64,000 bases of DNA. Source: Trichoplax sp. H2 (lineage: Eukaryota > Placozoa > Uniplacotomia > Trichoplacea). Below, in pieces: positions 42,916-55,966 of the stretch. Positions within the stretch are counted from its first letter, which is position 1. Each line of letters opens with the position of its first letter. The notes beneath the pieces are model-generated. The model did not search any database. It was not told the origin of the DNA and saw only the letters and a list, made by a program, of their open reading frames with translations. The translations under genes were made by a program, and so were the position numbers. Location: positions 62,001 through 126,000 of the forward strand of contig NOWV01000145.1 of assembly GCA_003344405.1 (NCBI GenBank), read 5' to 3'.

Positions 42916-45161
42916 TTCATGATTTCGAAGGAGCTATTTACGTGGAACGTCTGCCACATGATTTACGTTTTATCTTATTACATTTATTACTTAAAGACTA
43001 TTTATGTAGGTCGATTTTGCTGGATGGATAGTATATACATGATAGTATCGATGCAATTGATTTACATTTTATGTTATTAATTGCTTAAAGATTATTTATT
43101 TAGGTCGATATTACTAAATGTGCAGTGTAAGAATGATAAATATTAATACTATGTGAAGAAAATTGTACAGAGATGTGAATTTGCTGATTTAACCAATAAG
43201 TGACTATCAATCACATTAGACCCTAGCGCTGTTTAAAATTCTTTGTTTATAGCTTAAATACATTAACCTAGGGTATAAAAGACGCTCGAAATTACTGTAA
43301 ATTGATTTTGCCACTTATAAGTTATTGTAATATTTATTAGAAGGAAAGAGATTGTAGATTAATTTCGGAATAGATTTATTAGATTTAAAGTGTATTGCAT
43401 ACTTGAAGATAGTTATAATATGACTTGCGAGAAATAAATTCATTTTCCAAGGAGTTATAGCTTTGTCTTTCTACAGATTTTTTCTCCTAGATATTGTATA
43501 TATTTTAATATTTACCTTCTTAACTCTAAATAATGTACAATACATGCTTGAAGTCAGAGATAGTATAAAAAATTGGATGGTAATCATGCGCATTTCTCTA
43601 GTGAGCAGTAGCTCTGTTTTTGCAGATATTTACAGGGATATTTTACCTGAACTTTTATTATATGGATATTTCATTATATATTTATTAAATGGCTTTATTG
43701 GATGTAAAGGGTACAATATTGAATATTTGAAAATAGAGAAAATAGACCGCTTAAAATTAGTAAACTTAGCTCCCTATAGGCCGTAGATCTGTCTTTTTGT
43801 AGCTATTTTATCTCTGTTTTGAGAGCATACTACATGACATTTTGCTATAGTTAATCCAAGAATAAGACAAATATAATATCATACTGTAACTCACAATCTT
43901 CTAAGATTGTTACTTATCCATTTCTTATTTACATGTCTTCCAAACACAGTTCTTCGATCCATTTTATTACTTTATAATTTGCCGGAGTCATCGTATGCTT
44001 TAATAAAGTTATTCCAATAGATCTCGGTTACAGCTAGATTACCAGCGGATATTACATTTATTTTTAAAGCATTCTATTTTCCTGCTTTCATTAGCAGCTG
44101 TAGGAGACCACTATTTTACCTATTGAAGCTGATTTATAGTAATATCATACCATATAGTGATCACTTTTATCATATAGTAAACAAAGCCAATCAAGATCCG
44201 CTCTGCTTTGAGCTATTTGCATAAAAATGACTTTTAATTTATTCTATCATAATAAGACAAAGACTAGAACGCATGAACAAGTCATATTTACCTTGTACAT
44301 CTACATTTCTACAAATTTCTCTAATCTTGTTAAAGATTACTTACCGGCTGCTCTTTCTGTCTTATATCAAGAAATAAATCCCCTGCCTACCTCCTATTCT
44401 GCATCGTGTTTGAATTAATTTCTGAAGACTATCATCACCGATTTTTGCATGTTATTGCCATCATTCTTGGTAAAACTGCAATTTAGCTAAATTGAATAAA
44501 ATATCTTTATTGCTGAGTACTTTAGTCATGTGCTATTTTTCAACCTTTTTACTATTGTTCCCATCTTTGTTTTGCAGTAAAATGTACTGCAGATTCGTAA
44601 CTAGAATAAAAGGAAGAAATTAACATTGAATATCAAGCTAGATTTGGCTATCAAATTTACTTTGTAAGTTCAACTAGAATAATATCTGTGCGGACCCTTC
44701 TAATTACTACAGTAAAATTTTAGAGATTAACCTAAATTTCTCGCCTTTAGTGACTTTGCAAGGTGAGATAATGTTATAGAGCATAAGAAACGCTCCTTAG
44801 CATGTTTAGAATGTGCGAAATAGTCGCCGTAGGATATCAGTTTTCGTTACTTAGAGGGTAGTATTTCTTCCAAAGTATTAGTTTCATGTATTAAAGACGG
44901 CAGCTCGATGGAGTGAAAGTGTGAAATTCTATTTTCATGTTATAATAATCTTGGTTATAAGAAATCTTCATAATCTCGTTAAATTTCGACATTTATCTAT
45001 CTTGCAGCTTGCTAGAACGCCCATTAACCAGATAGAATGACAATAAATATCAATAACTTGAAGTAGCTTTTAGCTACCGAAATAAGATACTATAAATGTT
45101 CTTGCTTGATAGATATAGTGTGCTATAATTATAATTTCGATTACTTGCAGCTCAACACGAA
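42916..45161. other. Intergenic region between CSTPP1 and the ankyrin gene
   Basis: About 2.2 kb. A diverged direct repeat of roughly 110 bp (GATTTACNTTTTAT, TTGCTTAAAGA, TTTAGGTCGAT) occurs near 42960 and 43065. A 107-codon open frame at 43463-43786 is hydrophobic and AT-rich, has no recognised motif and no matching splice context, and is not called a gene. Confidence 0.5.
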
Positions 45162-48100
45162 ATGGCGACGAATATTAATACCTTGAATTCTATAGAACTG
45201 CATCGACCTACTGTAAGTTTTGCTAAACTGTAGTAAGTAAAATATAGTTTTACATGTTTTATTTATAAAATCTTTAAATTAAAGCTGCATATATCGACAA
45301 AAATGTAATTTTTATACGCTTTAATGAAGTTAGTCTTTGTAAGAGTAATCAAAGCATACTAAGATATTAAAATCGATAGGAAAATGTTAACATAATAAGG
45401 ATTGGAATAGTTTAAAATATATGCAAGATCTTCAAATTAAAGTTGTCTATATCAACAGGAATATAATTTTTATACATTTTAATAATGAAATTGATCTTTG
45501 TAAGAGTTAGTAACCATACTTAAACACTGAAATCGATAAAAAGAGTGTTAATATTATAAGAATTGGAATAATTTAAAATATGTATGTAAGATCTTCAAAT
45601 TAAAGGTGTCTATGTCAAGAGAAAGGATATTTTTATACGTTTTAATAAAGTTAATCTTTGTAAAAGTAAGATCTTTAGACTCTGAAATCGACAGAAAAAC
45701 ATTAACATTATAAGAGTCGGAATAGTTTAAAATATATATCAAATCTTTAAATTAAAGCTATCTATATCAACAGCAATCAGGAAGGTCATTTTTATATATT
45801 TTAATGAGGTTGATCTTTGTAAGATTAAGTAAGCATATTAAGATACTGGAATTGACAGAAAAGTGCTAATGTTCTAAAAATTGTAACAGTTCAAAATCAC
45901 ACATGAAAAGTGTACCGCAAATTTCCAAATAATTTCAAGGTCTAATGTAACCCTTATTTATTTATAGTATACTTTTGCTGATATTTACGTGGCTGCTTCT
46001 GAAGGAAATGAACTGAAAGTGGCTAATTATGCGAAACAAAATATTAATAAAGTTTGCTCACGCACAACCATGTCATTCTCATTTAATTTTGTAAGTTACC
46101 GGAGTAATTATCTTTATCGATTTAATAATGATCCCATCTATTACAAGGGTTACCGTCTTATTAAGCATAATTTTTAATTCAAACTGTAGGAGGAAGGAGA
46201 CACAGCTGTTCATTTAGCGTGTAAGAAATCAGATGCTAAAGCTTTACGATTATTATTTCAATATGGTGCCGATCCAACCAAGAACGATGTGAGTTATCGT
46301 AGATAAACGCATAAATTATGACGCCTTTCCTTACCAAAGCTCATAATAGTTTATCCCGTTAGTTATTTAGTTAATAACCAGATCTATATAACTAGGTTGT
46401 CGACAATAAACAAATAAATTATAGCATCTTTCCGCATTAAAGTACATAAAAATTTATCTTATTATTTACTAAGTTTCTTAATTTAGTTACGTCTAGAACT
46501 ATATTAGTAAGTTGTTGGAGATAAATGCATAAATTATAATATCTTATTCCGCATTAAAGCATATGATAGTAAGTTATATTATTTACTTAATCTCTCAACT
46601 TAGTTATATCTAGATCTATATTACTACCGTAGAACATACAGTTGTACATCTCTGTAAAAAGTGATTCAGAATATATCGGGATTTTAATTTATACTTTTCA
46701 ATGATATTATAATATCGTATATATATACAGTTGCCCGGCTAAGGGCGATATCTTATATTATTGCTTGTGGACTGGCAGAAAACATGAAAATCTAAATAGA
46801 TCGCAAGTTGTTTGGATCTTTTAGTGCAGTCTAGGGAATTGATATCAGTACAACAGCTGTATCTGTTCACGACTTGATCTTATGCAAACTTAGACCTCTA
46901 CTCATATATGATCTATTCTTACACTCTATCGCTTATAATCAATCATAGGCACCATTTATATCTAACTATAAAGCTTTGAATCAGTTTATATAATGCTTCA
47001 ACCATCACTCTAAATAAAATTTGACTTAATATGGATAAAATTATAGCCAATTCAATATGCTGTTGGCCATGGTAGAGTAGAAATTTTACAAATCTTTCAT
47101 GACAGAAGTTGTAGTTTGGATTATTCATCATCAGTGAGTTTTGGATACCTTGAATATCATTATTAAATTAGATAACGTACTTTAATACTTTTAATATTAT
47201 TGTGAAATTTATAGGATGGCAGTACTTTAATGCACATAGCAGCAAAGTATGGCAAAAGCGAAAATTTACTATGGTTAATGCGTCATGGACTTGAAGTAGA
47301 TCCGAGAGATCTGGTAAGAACAATCAAATATAATATTTCAATCGTAAATTCAATAAGTTATTCAAACAGTGGTAAATTATATAATTTTTACTTTAATCAA
47401 GTTGTAAATATTTCAAATCTAACTGCAATTTCATTTATGTCTATATGTAATAATAATTTATGGATAACATGCTAATAATAAAGTAAAATAATTTATCGCA
47501 ACAATGATGTACCATAAGGTATTAATAACATAATGAATTCTAAACAATTTTATTTGTGCTAATATAAGATACGCAGTTGTAAGTATTATCATAATCATTC
47601 TAATTAGAACAAAATATTCAAAACACTGGTAAAATATTTTTCGTATAGTTAAATTACTATAAGTAACTTTATATTTACGGATATATATATAATAAGGTAG
47701 TACGTAATTATAATAAAATTTAGTTATAAATTAGACTAAAGTATTCAAAGAGTGATGTCTATAGAGACTGTTTATGTACAAATTAGTTCTTTTTCTTATT
47801 ATTTTCTGCCAGAATGAAAGAACTCCACTACATATTTCGATTTTAAATGGTTTCTCGAGGACGGCTAGAGCGTTATTGAACTGCAAGGCCGATGTTAATG
47901 CGTTAGATAAGGTGGGTACCGAAGACAAAACTGCGTCAACGCTGGTTTCTTCTATTCTTTTCACCTTCTCATCATATCAAAAAAGTGGAATAATGTTCAT
48001 CTCCTCATTTAGTTTGGCAATACTCCTCTCCATTTAGCTTTCTTACATGCTTATTATGGAGCCATAGTGCCGGTTCTACTCGAATATAATGCCGATATGA

Positions 48101-50940
48101 CCATTTTGGGAAAGGTATAACTGTAAAGTTAATATTATTTTATAATAGCAGATATATTTCAGCTAGCTATACATAACAATACTGTACTCTACGGCATATA
48201 TTTTGATTACAAATTGACCCATTAATCAAAACAGCCTTGGAATGTTTTTTGGTTCTTTCTCTCGCAGAATAAGGACTCTGTGTTACATAAGGCCACAAGG
48301 AAAGGATATATGAAATTGTTAACAGTTTACAAGAGTCTTGGCCATGACTTAAATATAGTAAATGAGGTAAGGAATAGATCTCAGATGGCAGTTATTAACT
48401 ATTTAGGTTATAAAACAATATATTTGTAATAAGGTCGTAAAGTTTATAGGATATAATCAAATTATATGAGTATTAAGATATCTTTATATTTGCCTTAAAA
48501 ATCAGCATATGAAGTATCAAACTAAAACCATATTTATAGTGATTAATAAATCTCAACGTAAGAACGGAAGTACTCACAGTGAATTCATTTCTTCCGCGCT
48601 TTATTACTATACTTGTGTTCAAATAATTTAATGGAACGATTGATTTAGTAATTAGTATGATATCGATAGCTTGAATAGAAAATCAAATTTAGGGATTTCT
48701 AACCTTTATCTAATACATTCATTGATTATCAGTGGCAGAACAAAATTATTCTTAGAATAGGTTATATCATTTTGGCTCTTCTATAGGAAGGAATTACACC
48801 TCTACATGTTGCTGTGTCCTGTAAAGAGATTCAAATCATGGAATTTCTATTGAAGAATGGTGCTAATCCAAATTGCTTAGATACGGTAGAGATATTTGAT
48901 AATATTATAATTCAAGATTGTTATTCAACAAATCTAAGCAGGGATATTGCATATTTACCGTAGTTATATTATGAATACTTTTATAATTTTACAAAGACAC
49001 ACTAAAATATTATTGAATACGAAAACTTATAGCTAGTTAAGTGCATTACAATGCATTACTTTGGTAGTAGAATAGAATTGATCAATTAATAATCAATCGT
49101 ATAGCACCTTATTAATGGTAATAAATGGCAGCTACACGACCTGTAATTGTTATTTTAGAGCTCAGTATTTAAGCTTTAAGAGATTTTTATGAAGAGTTTA
49201 TATTAGAAATACACATCTATCAAATTGAACGCTTTTACCTTTAGTAGTTAATAGCACAAATAAATGGTTATCTAGGTGAAAGAATAAATATATATCTTAT
49301 TGCTATTTTGAAACAGTCATTTAATATTTACTAGTATTTTAATGATTAAATTGATAAAATACCGATAATATATACAGTAGTTTAATAACTACATATCTTG
49401 TAAATATCATTATAACTTGCGATAACGTTCTGTTTAAGAAAATTTATAGCGATTAAATATTACGTAATTTAAGTAATTGCACCTCCATTTATAATCTTGA
49501 AATGCCTTACCAAACCTAGTATTTATTTAAAATTTATGTTAATAAAACAATGTGTTACTTGCTGTAGATGTAGAAAGTACCCAATTATATAGCTAATTTT
49601 ACCACCAAATTCTTGCTTTTCAGAGCGGAAGATCTCCACTTTATTTTGCTGTCCATTCATGCTCACTGCAAGCTATTAAATTGCTCCTTCATTATAATGC
49701 AAATCCAAATATCACCTGTTGTGTAAGCTATTCGCTTTTGCTAATCTGGTAGCTTCATCAATTTATGTTGTCTTTTGCTAAATTGTGACATCTGGTGAAA
49801 TTTCATGCAGAAAAAGACCAACGTTCCTCATACGCTTGGAGATACTTTATTACATCTTGCAATAAAAAATGGATCTTATGAATGTGCTCAGCTGTTGCTT
49901 GCTAAAGGAGCCTTTGTAAACGGATGCAATGAAGTAAGATAAATACTGTCAGATTAAGAATTAGCCTTCCGAGCTATCGTCTCATACCTACTTCATCTGC
50001 TCAATTTTAATTGTAATAGTTAATATTTGGTGCTGCAATTCTAAGCTGCTACAATAAATTTATGTAGGCTGGATTTACGCCATTGCATATTGCTATTAAA
50101 AAACAAAATATTAAATTAATCAAGTTACTTCTGGATCGAGGAGCCGACTGCAATCAGCAAGATGACGTAAGTTATTTTAAAATAACTTACGCAAGATTGC
50201 TGGATATTAATATTAATAAGTATTCTTACTGGTACCTATTAAGAAATAGATTTTCTTATTATTTGGATAGATATCTCTTTCCAGTTTATGTCAATTTAGG
50301 TCTTTCTAAGTACAAATTTATTATTCGAATTATTATTGCTAAATTTAAAAAGTGTTTTTAGTATTTGTGTACATATATTTTATACACGTGAGCCTGCCAA
50401 CGGATAGTTCAGGAATTCCACCCATACCATAGAACGATGCATTATAGTTTACTCATCTACCTCTCCATGTCCATATAAAATAACTCTTGACTTGGTCTTA
50501 CTTTTCCCTTTAATGATAAGATATTCAAACTAGGAATAGTTGCATTTATAAGCTATGGTGAGATGAAATTAAATAATACATCTTACTATATTTTCACTTT
50601 ATAGCGGGGCAATACTTCCTTACACATAGCCGTTAGAGATGGCAATGTACACATTGTTGAAATCATCTTAGAAGTTGGTGGTAATATTGATGCTCTTAAT
50701 AAGGTGAAAATAAGGATAGAACCTTTAGAAATATTTTGAAAAAATCTCACTAATGCTTAATATGATATTAGATGGATTGAATCAAGGTAGAATGACTGAT
50801 TTTTGTCATATTTTATCTTGACTTGATAGTCTTCACAGACTTCTCTCGATTGCGCAATAGAAAGGAATGATGACGAGGTTATTAGAAGGTTAGTTGAAGC
50901 GATTGAAAGTTCACAGGAGAAACGAAGTCTGCAATTATGA
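45162..50940 (+). CDS. Ankyrin-repeat protein, one repeat per exon
   Basis: 14 exons: 45162-45212, 45968-46090, 46190-46288, 47047-47133, 47215-47313, 47813-47911, 48013-48114, 48268-48366, 48787-48885, 49624-49722, 49811-49933, 50068-50166, 50605-50703, 50839-50940; 1380 bp, 459 residues. All introns are phase 0 and most repeat exons are 99 bp, one 33-residue ankyrin repeat each, cut just before the conserved G-x-TPLH turn. Clear repeats contain TAVHLAC, STLMHIAA, RTPLHISI, NTPLHLAF, ITPLHVAV, RSPLYFAV, DTLLHLAI, FTPLHIAI and NTSLHIAV. There is no signal peptide, membrane segment, kinase, SOCS box or other domain, so it is probably a cytosolic scaffold of unknown partner. Exon 2 could end earlier at a weaker donor, and exon 4 (29 residues) is the least certain. 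The specific orthologue was not recognised. Confidence 0.85.
45265..45895. repeat. ~155 bp tandem repeat in intron 1 of the ankyrin gene
   Basis: Four related units begin near 45265, 45420, 45575 and 45730. They share ATCTTCAAATTAAAG-TGTCTATATCAACAG, TTTTTATAC-TTTTAAT-AAGTTGATCTTTGTAAGAG, ATACT-AAATCGATAGAAAA and ATTGGAATAGTTTAAAATAT. Confidence 0.8.
46295..46640. repeat. ~115 bp tandem repeat in intron 3 of the ankyrin gene
   Basis: Three diverged units share CATAAATTATAGCATCTTTCCGCATTAAAGCA, TTATCTTATTATTTACT and TAACTAGATCTATATTACTA-like segments, starting near 46305, 46425 and 46528. Confidence 0.65.
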
Positions 50941-53900
50941 ACTCTATTGCCAGTGTCTCCACCCAGAAAGGAAGAACAATATTGTATTTCCCAATATTTA
51001 CGACAAAGAAATGAAATTAAATTTACTGTTGTGAAATATATTACTAGTATCGCATGACAATCAGAAAGACCGATACATTATCTTTATAATTACGGCGAGA
51101 AATATTTTTTATTACTTACGACAAAAAAAGGAATTAAATTTGTTATCGTGAAATTTTATATTCAGTACATTATCCTTTATAGGTACAACAAAGAGGAATG
51201 AAATTTTGTTACATGTAGTTAGAGTAATAGGGAAATTTATTACTATGTGGTATATTGAGCTGCTATTACATTATTTTTATGCATGGATATCGAAGATATT
51301 CTAGTGGATTTACTTAAAATACTAATTTAATTACCACATAACATCCAAACAGCGCTATTGATATATTAAACCGTCTAAAGGAATAAAAACACTTATCATC
51401 ATCTCTGAAAAGTTTGTCAAATTTGTACTACTATACCTCTCATTACAAATACTTTCTTACAGATTTTATTTATTTAAAGTATCATTTCTTATTCCTATAA
51501 ACTGCGTCTTTGGAAAATCGAATTTTCTAATGAAGCAAAAATACTTGAAATACTCTATGCATTTACTTAAAATTGTAATTCCTCATACCATAAACTGCAT
51601 ACGCAGTATATCAAATGAATTATCTAAAGGACTAAAAATGCTTATCGTAACATCTGTAGAGATTACTGATTTGCTGCTACAGGGTCTTTTTATGTGGGAA
51701 ATATCCAGTATATTCTGATTGGCTTACGTGATTAAGATATTAATTTTTCTATACCCCTATACAATATCCTTAGCATATTAAATTGTTGAAAGAAATGAAA
51801 ATATCGCAATATCTACAGAACTTAAATTATTAATCTCTAGCTTCGGATCATCTTATGCTTGAATATCAGATATTTTTTCACAAATTCACCTAAAATACCT
51901 ATTTTCTGACGTCTTAAGAGTCTCCTTGATATATCATATTGCCGAAAGAAATAATATCTATATAATATATTCTAGAGAGCTTTTATCAATTTTAAGTTAC
52001 CGAATCTTTTATATGCATGAGCTATCTTCAAACAAAACCATTCATCAGCGAAGACTTTTTGAAATCTTAATAGTATGCAATTCAGATTTAAACAATAAAC
52101 TCAATTTTAAATCTATGACTGCAAGCAATTTATTTCAAATGAAGAGTAATTATATGTAATCATCATTGAAGAAGCAATCAAAAACTAGGGCCGTATATTT
52201 TAGTGTTGAACACAATTTATATTTATATAACTGATTTATGCTAGAAACTGCTTTTTGAATCAAAGATCAGTATCCCTGAAATTCATGGTGAAATGCTTAG
52301 AGTACAAGATTTTAATTCTTATATTAAAGTCTGTCAGTTTACAGTTATAATCGTTTTCATGCTGGTACTGATTTCAAATAAGAAAGTGTTCATAAACCAC
52401 GATAGAAGGCCATAATGAAGGTAGAAGTAGAATGATGTAGATTTAGTAAATACAACATAGTACGTATAACATGCCTAGTAACTCTGATATTGGGTTACAA
52501 TCATCAAAGCTAATAAAGCTACTATTTCCAACGTAGATTCAATAAAATAGAAATGGTATGTGCAACAAGCATGATAAATATGATATTATGTTGCAATCGT
52601 CAAAGCTAATAAAAATTATTATTTTAACAGCCCATTTATATTGCGTTGATATAATTTATGACCACAGAATAATGATGTCGCTGATCATGCCATGAGATCG
52701 GTATTAAAATACTCATTCGTAGATCAACTTAGCATTAGATTAATGATGATTACTTTTAGCTAAAAGATTGATTCTTTCATTGATTTGCATAAATGGCATG
52801 ATTTGTTGTTGCAGAAAGAAATCACATGATTTAAATCAATAATAGCATAGGAGTATCCTATAAATTATATAGACAATTATTATTTATTATTATTTCATTG
52901 TTCTCCTAGATATCATTATTAATTGAAAAAATTTCGGTGATAACCGATCAATAAAATAATACATAAGCATCAAAATTCTACACGAAATTAAACGGAAAAT
53001 GAGTAACGGATTGTTATCTTCTTTCTTTAGAAGGCATAATGAGACAGTATAGCATGGATTAACGGGAAAGAGGATCTTTTCGATCTAGCCTACGGCTAAG
53101 TTTCCGGTGAAAAAAATGCTGAAATTAATGCTCAATTAATGGACGATATAATTGCTTTCTATCGGTTATTGTTTTGTTAATATCATCACCAACGCCTTTA
53201 CTTGTCAAAGAATATTTAGCCGGTAAACAGCATATTGGAATGTATATATTAGTTCTATCAATATAAAAAAAATGCACTATGTAGCTGTAATGTATTTTTC
53301 TTGAGCTTGTTACCATCTCTATCCTAGTTGAGGCTGGCTAAGAAACTAAAATTGATAAGCTAGAGCACAAGCTATTTCTGACAAAGCAGATACTATCATA
53401 TTGACGAACATCGTCGTCATTCAGTATAATTATTTACTATCATACATTGCTATCATTTTTAAATTTCTCTGTAGGTGTTGAGGTCATTTTGATGATTCAT
53501 TATTTTAATTACTGGAATAAAATCTACATTATGGGTATACTGTAGATAATATACATGTTTGTTATTCATCATGCCTTTGCGTAGAACTGTCTTGTAAATT
53601 ACAAAATAGAATTCTAGTGATGGTACTACATGTCATTATTGTTCTACTTTGTGAATCTGTTCGTGGAGATCAAATTTTCTTAATAAGTTATTCCATTTGC
53701 TTTACCTTCCGTTGGAGTTAAGTAATGACGGAAAATCATCACCACATCCACTTATTTCATGCTCGTATAAATAACTATTATCTATTCTTGTCAACAGTAC
53801 TAAATGTGCTGTATAACTGCTATGCAAAGTAACTAATTATAAAGTCTGATTGAAGATGCTGACATGTATGAAATAGATACCCTATTTACTCATTTCCGTA

Positions 53901-55966
53901 CGTCAGTCAATTAAATAATCTCCGCTTAATTTAAGCAAGGGATAAACACCTTAGCTAGGCACTATTTTTGACTACATTCCAATTTATTTCACTTGCAAGC
54001 ATACGACCATAATATCTCTATTCCGTACCTCATTGTGCTTTAAGGTTAGGTTATTCTGCTTATTTGTTAAAAGTGTTTAATTCCAATAACTTACTCAAGA
54101 TCATAAACCATGATCTACAAAAGATCTTACAACTTGATATCGTGACCTCTGTATGCAAATTACTTCGTCCTGACCTTTCCGCACTTTCTTAAAGTCTTCT
54201 ATACTTTACACCTTACAATTGACGTCATAAAAAATTTATCAAGATCGAAAAATGTAAATCATTGATGTATATATCCTTATATTATTAGCAATTCGTTGTA
54301 CGGTAATGAAAACCCATTTAACTTCTTTGCAATCCATTTAATTATTTAATGTAGTCCATTTTACTACCAGAACAGCATTATTCCATTAGAATAGAGAATC
54401 TATTATTATACAATACCGATCCATATTGAATACTATAGTTAGAAAGTCGATGCATTAACCATTATTAAAAGCACTCTTCCAATTTTATAAAATCGTAAGG
54501 GATCCATATTTGATCATATTGCAAAATCTTGAGACTTGAATTGTTCCGCATGTATAAAGACTTTTCCATTTAGTCTATTTTAACGCAGTTAAAAGGGTAT
54601 TGTGTGACCTTTTTGCATTTATCTACATTTAATATCGTTAATTATATTACTCATACACTACAATAATTCAACATCCATAAGGATAATCCACTATACTGAA
54701 TAGATCCATAGTAAATATATTATCCTGTAGCAACAAAAACGTCGCTATCTTTTTCGTGGCATATCATAGCTATTTTTATTCTAATGCCTAGGCATGCCAA
54801 TGGATTGTATTCCAATTTACTTTAATAATGCGACTCATATAGAACTGAAAGAGGAGCTATCACTCTGGCAAAGCTATCATTTACCCTCTATAATACTCTC
54901 CTATTTTATTTTAATGCCAAAAGATACCACTAGATTGTATTCCAATTTATTTAATAACACGACACATCTAGAACAGAATAGGAGCTATCGCTCTAGTAAA
55001 GTTATCATTCACCATTGGGATACCATTTGATTGTATTCCAATTTACTTTAATAATGCGAATCATCCAGAACTGAAATAGGAGTTGCCTCTCTACTAAAGC
55101 TATCATTATCATCTATAATGCTCTCCTACTTTATTCTAATACCTAGAGATCCACACTTGATTGCATTCCAATTTATTTTAATAATATAAGGCAAATAAAA
55201 CTGAAACATTCGCTACTATTCAAATTAATATAACTAAGTGTATATAGCCATCATTCATCAGTCGTAACCATGATGTGATGAACGCCTTCGGGATTTTTGG
55301 AATGAAAGGCCTCCAAAAGTGAAATTTCTCCCTGTATTAATACTACCTCGCATTAAAGCATTACTCGATGCTATACTGTAGTTACCTTCTTTCTATTTTC
55401 CATTATTACAGTACATTAATAAAATGGACAATAGATGAGAGCGCGGCAAGGCTATAGATAGACCAGCCATTTTGGGTAAGCTATTTCTACCTGACTAGCA
55501 TAGTATTGATACGGATACAATAGAGCAAGTAGTATACTGAGCAGTTTCTCTTTCGAATCTACTCTTGAACTGTATAGAATAACTGGAGAATACGTCATAT
55601 TAGATGCACCCGCAGTCCTGCGCAAAATCCATCATATGACTGTACAGTGTACAGTACTATATATTGTAAAATTCGATTGCATCTTACTATCAAATTCGTT
55701 AAGAATTACAGTACAAAATATTGTAATAAGAAAATTATACCGTAGCAATGAAAAGTGCGATGACGGCGTTATTTTTGGCCATTGCCATGGTAACGCATCC
55801 ACATCAGCCCGTGCTGGGCTGTACTAGCGGTTATATTAAAGTGCTGAAAGGATACAAAGACTTGATATAAAGTCTTTCAGATAACTAAGGGCAAGCATTT
55901 TTTCCATGAAATTCTATCATTCTAAGTTATTTGCTTACTGAAGAACTTGATGCCGCAATTAGTGTT
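50941..55966. other. Gene-poor region between the ankyrin gene and KIAA1549
   Basis: About 5 kb, strongly AT-rich. It has paired repeats near 50996/51115 (TTTACGACAAA-AAATGAAATTAAATTT) and 52485/52588 (GATATTGGGTTACAATCATC-like), and a four-copy array at 54785-55200. The segment about 55620-55830 contains a CTGTACAGTGTACAGTA palindrome and a GC-richer block that may be promoter or 5' UTR of the next gene (inference). No convincing gene was found. Confidence 0.5.
54785..55200. repeat. ~115 bp tandem repeat, four copies
   Basis: GATTGTATTCCAATTTACTT followed by TAATAATGCGAC-CAT and AGAACTGAAA-AGGAGCTATC, then CTATAATACTCTCCTATTTTA-TCTAATGCC, recurs near 54803, 54932, 55029 and 55158. The third copy lacks the final block. 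Confidence 0.75.

Noticed and set aside
43463-43786. 107-codon hydrophobic open frame
   Set aside because: AT-rich intergenic DNA gives chance hydrophobic frames; no ATG context, splice partner or family match.
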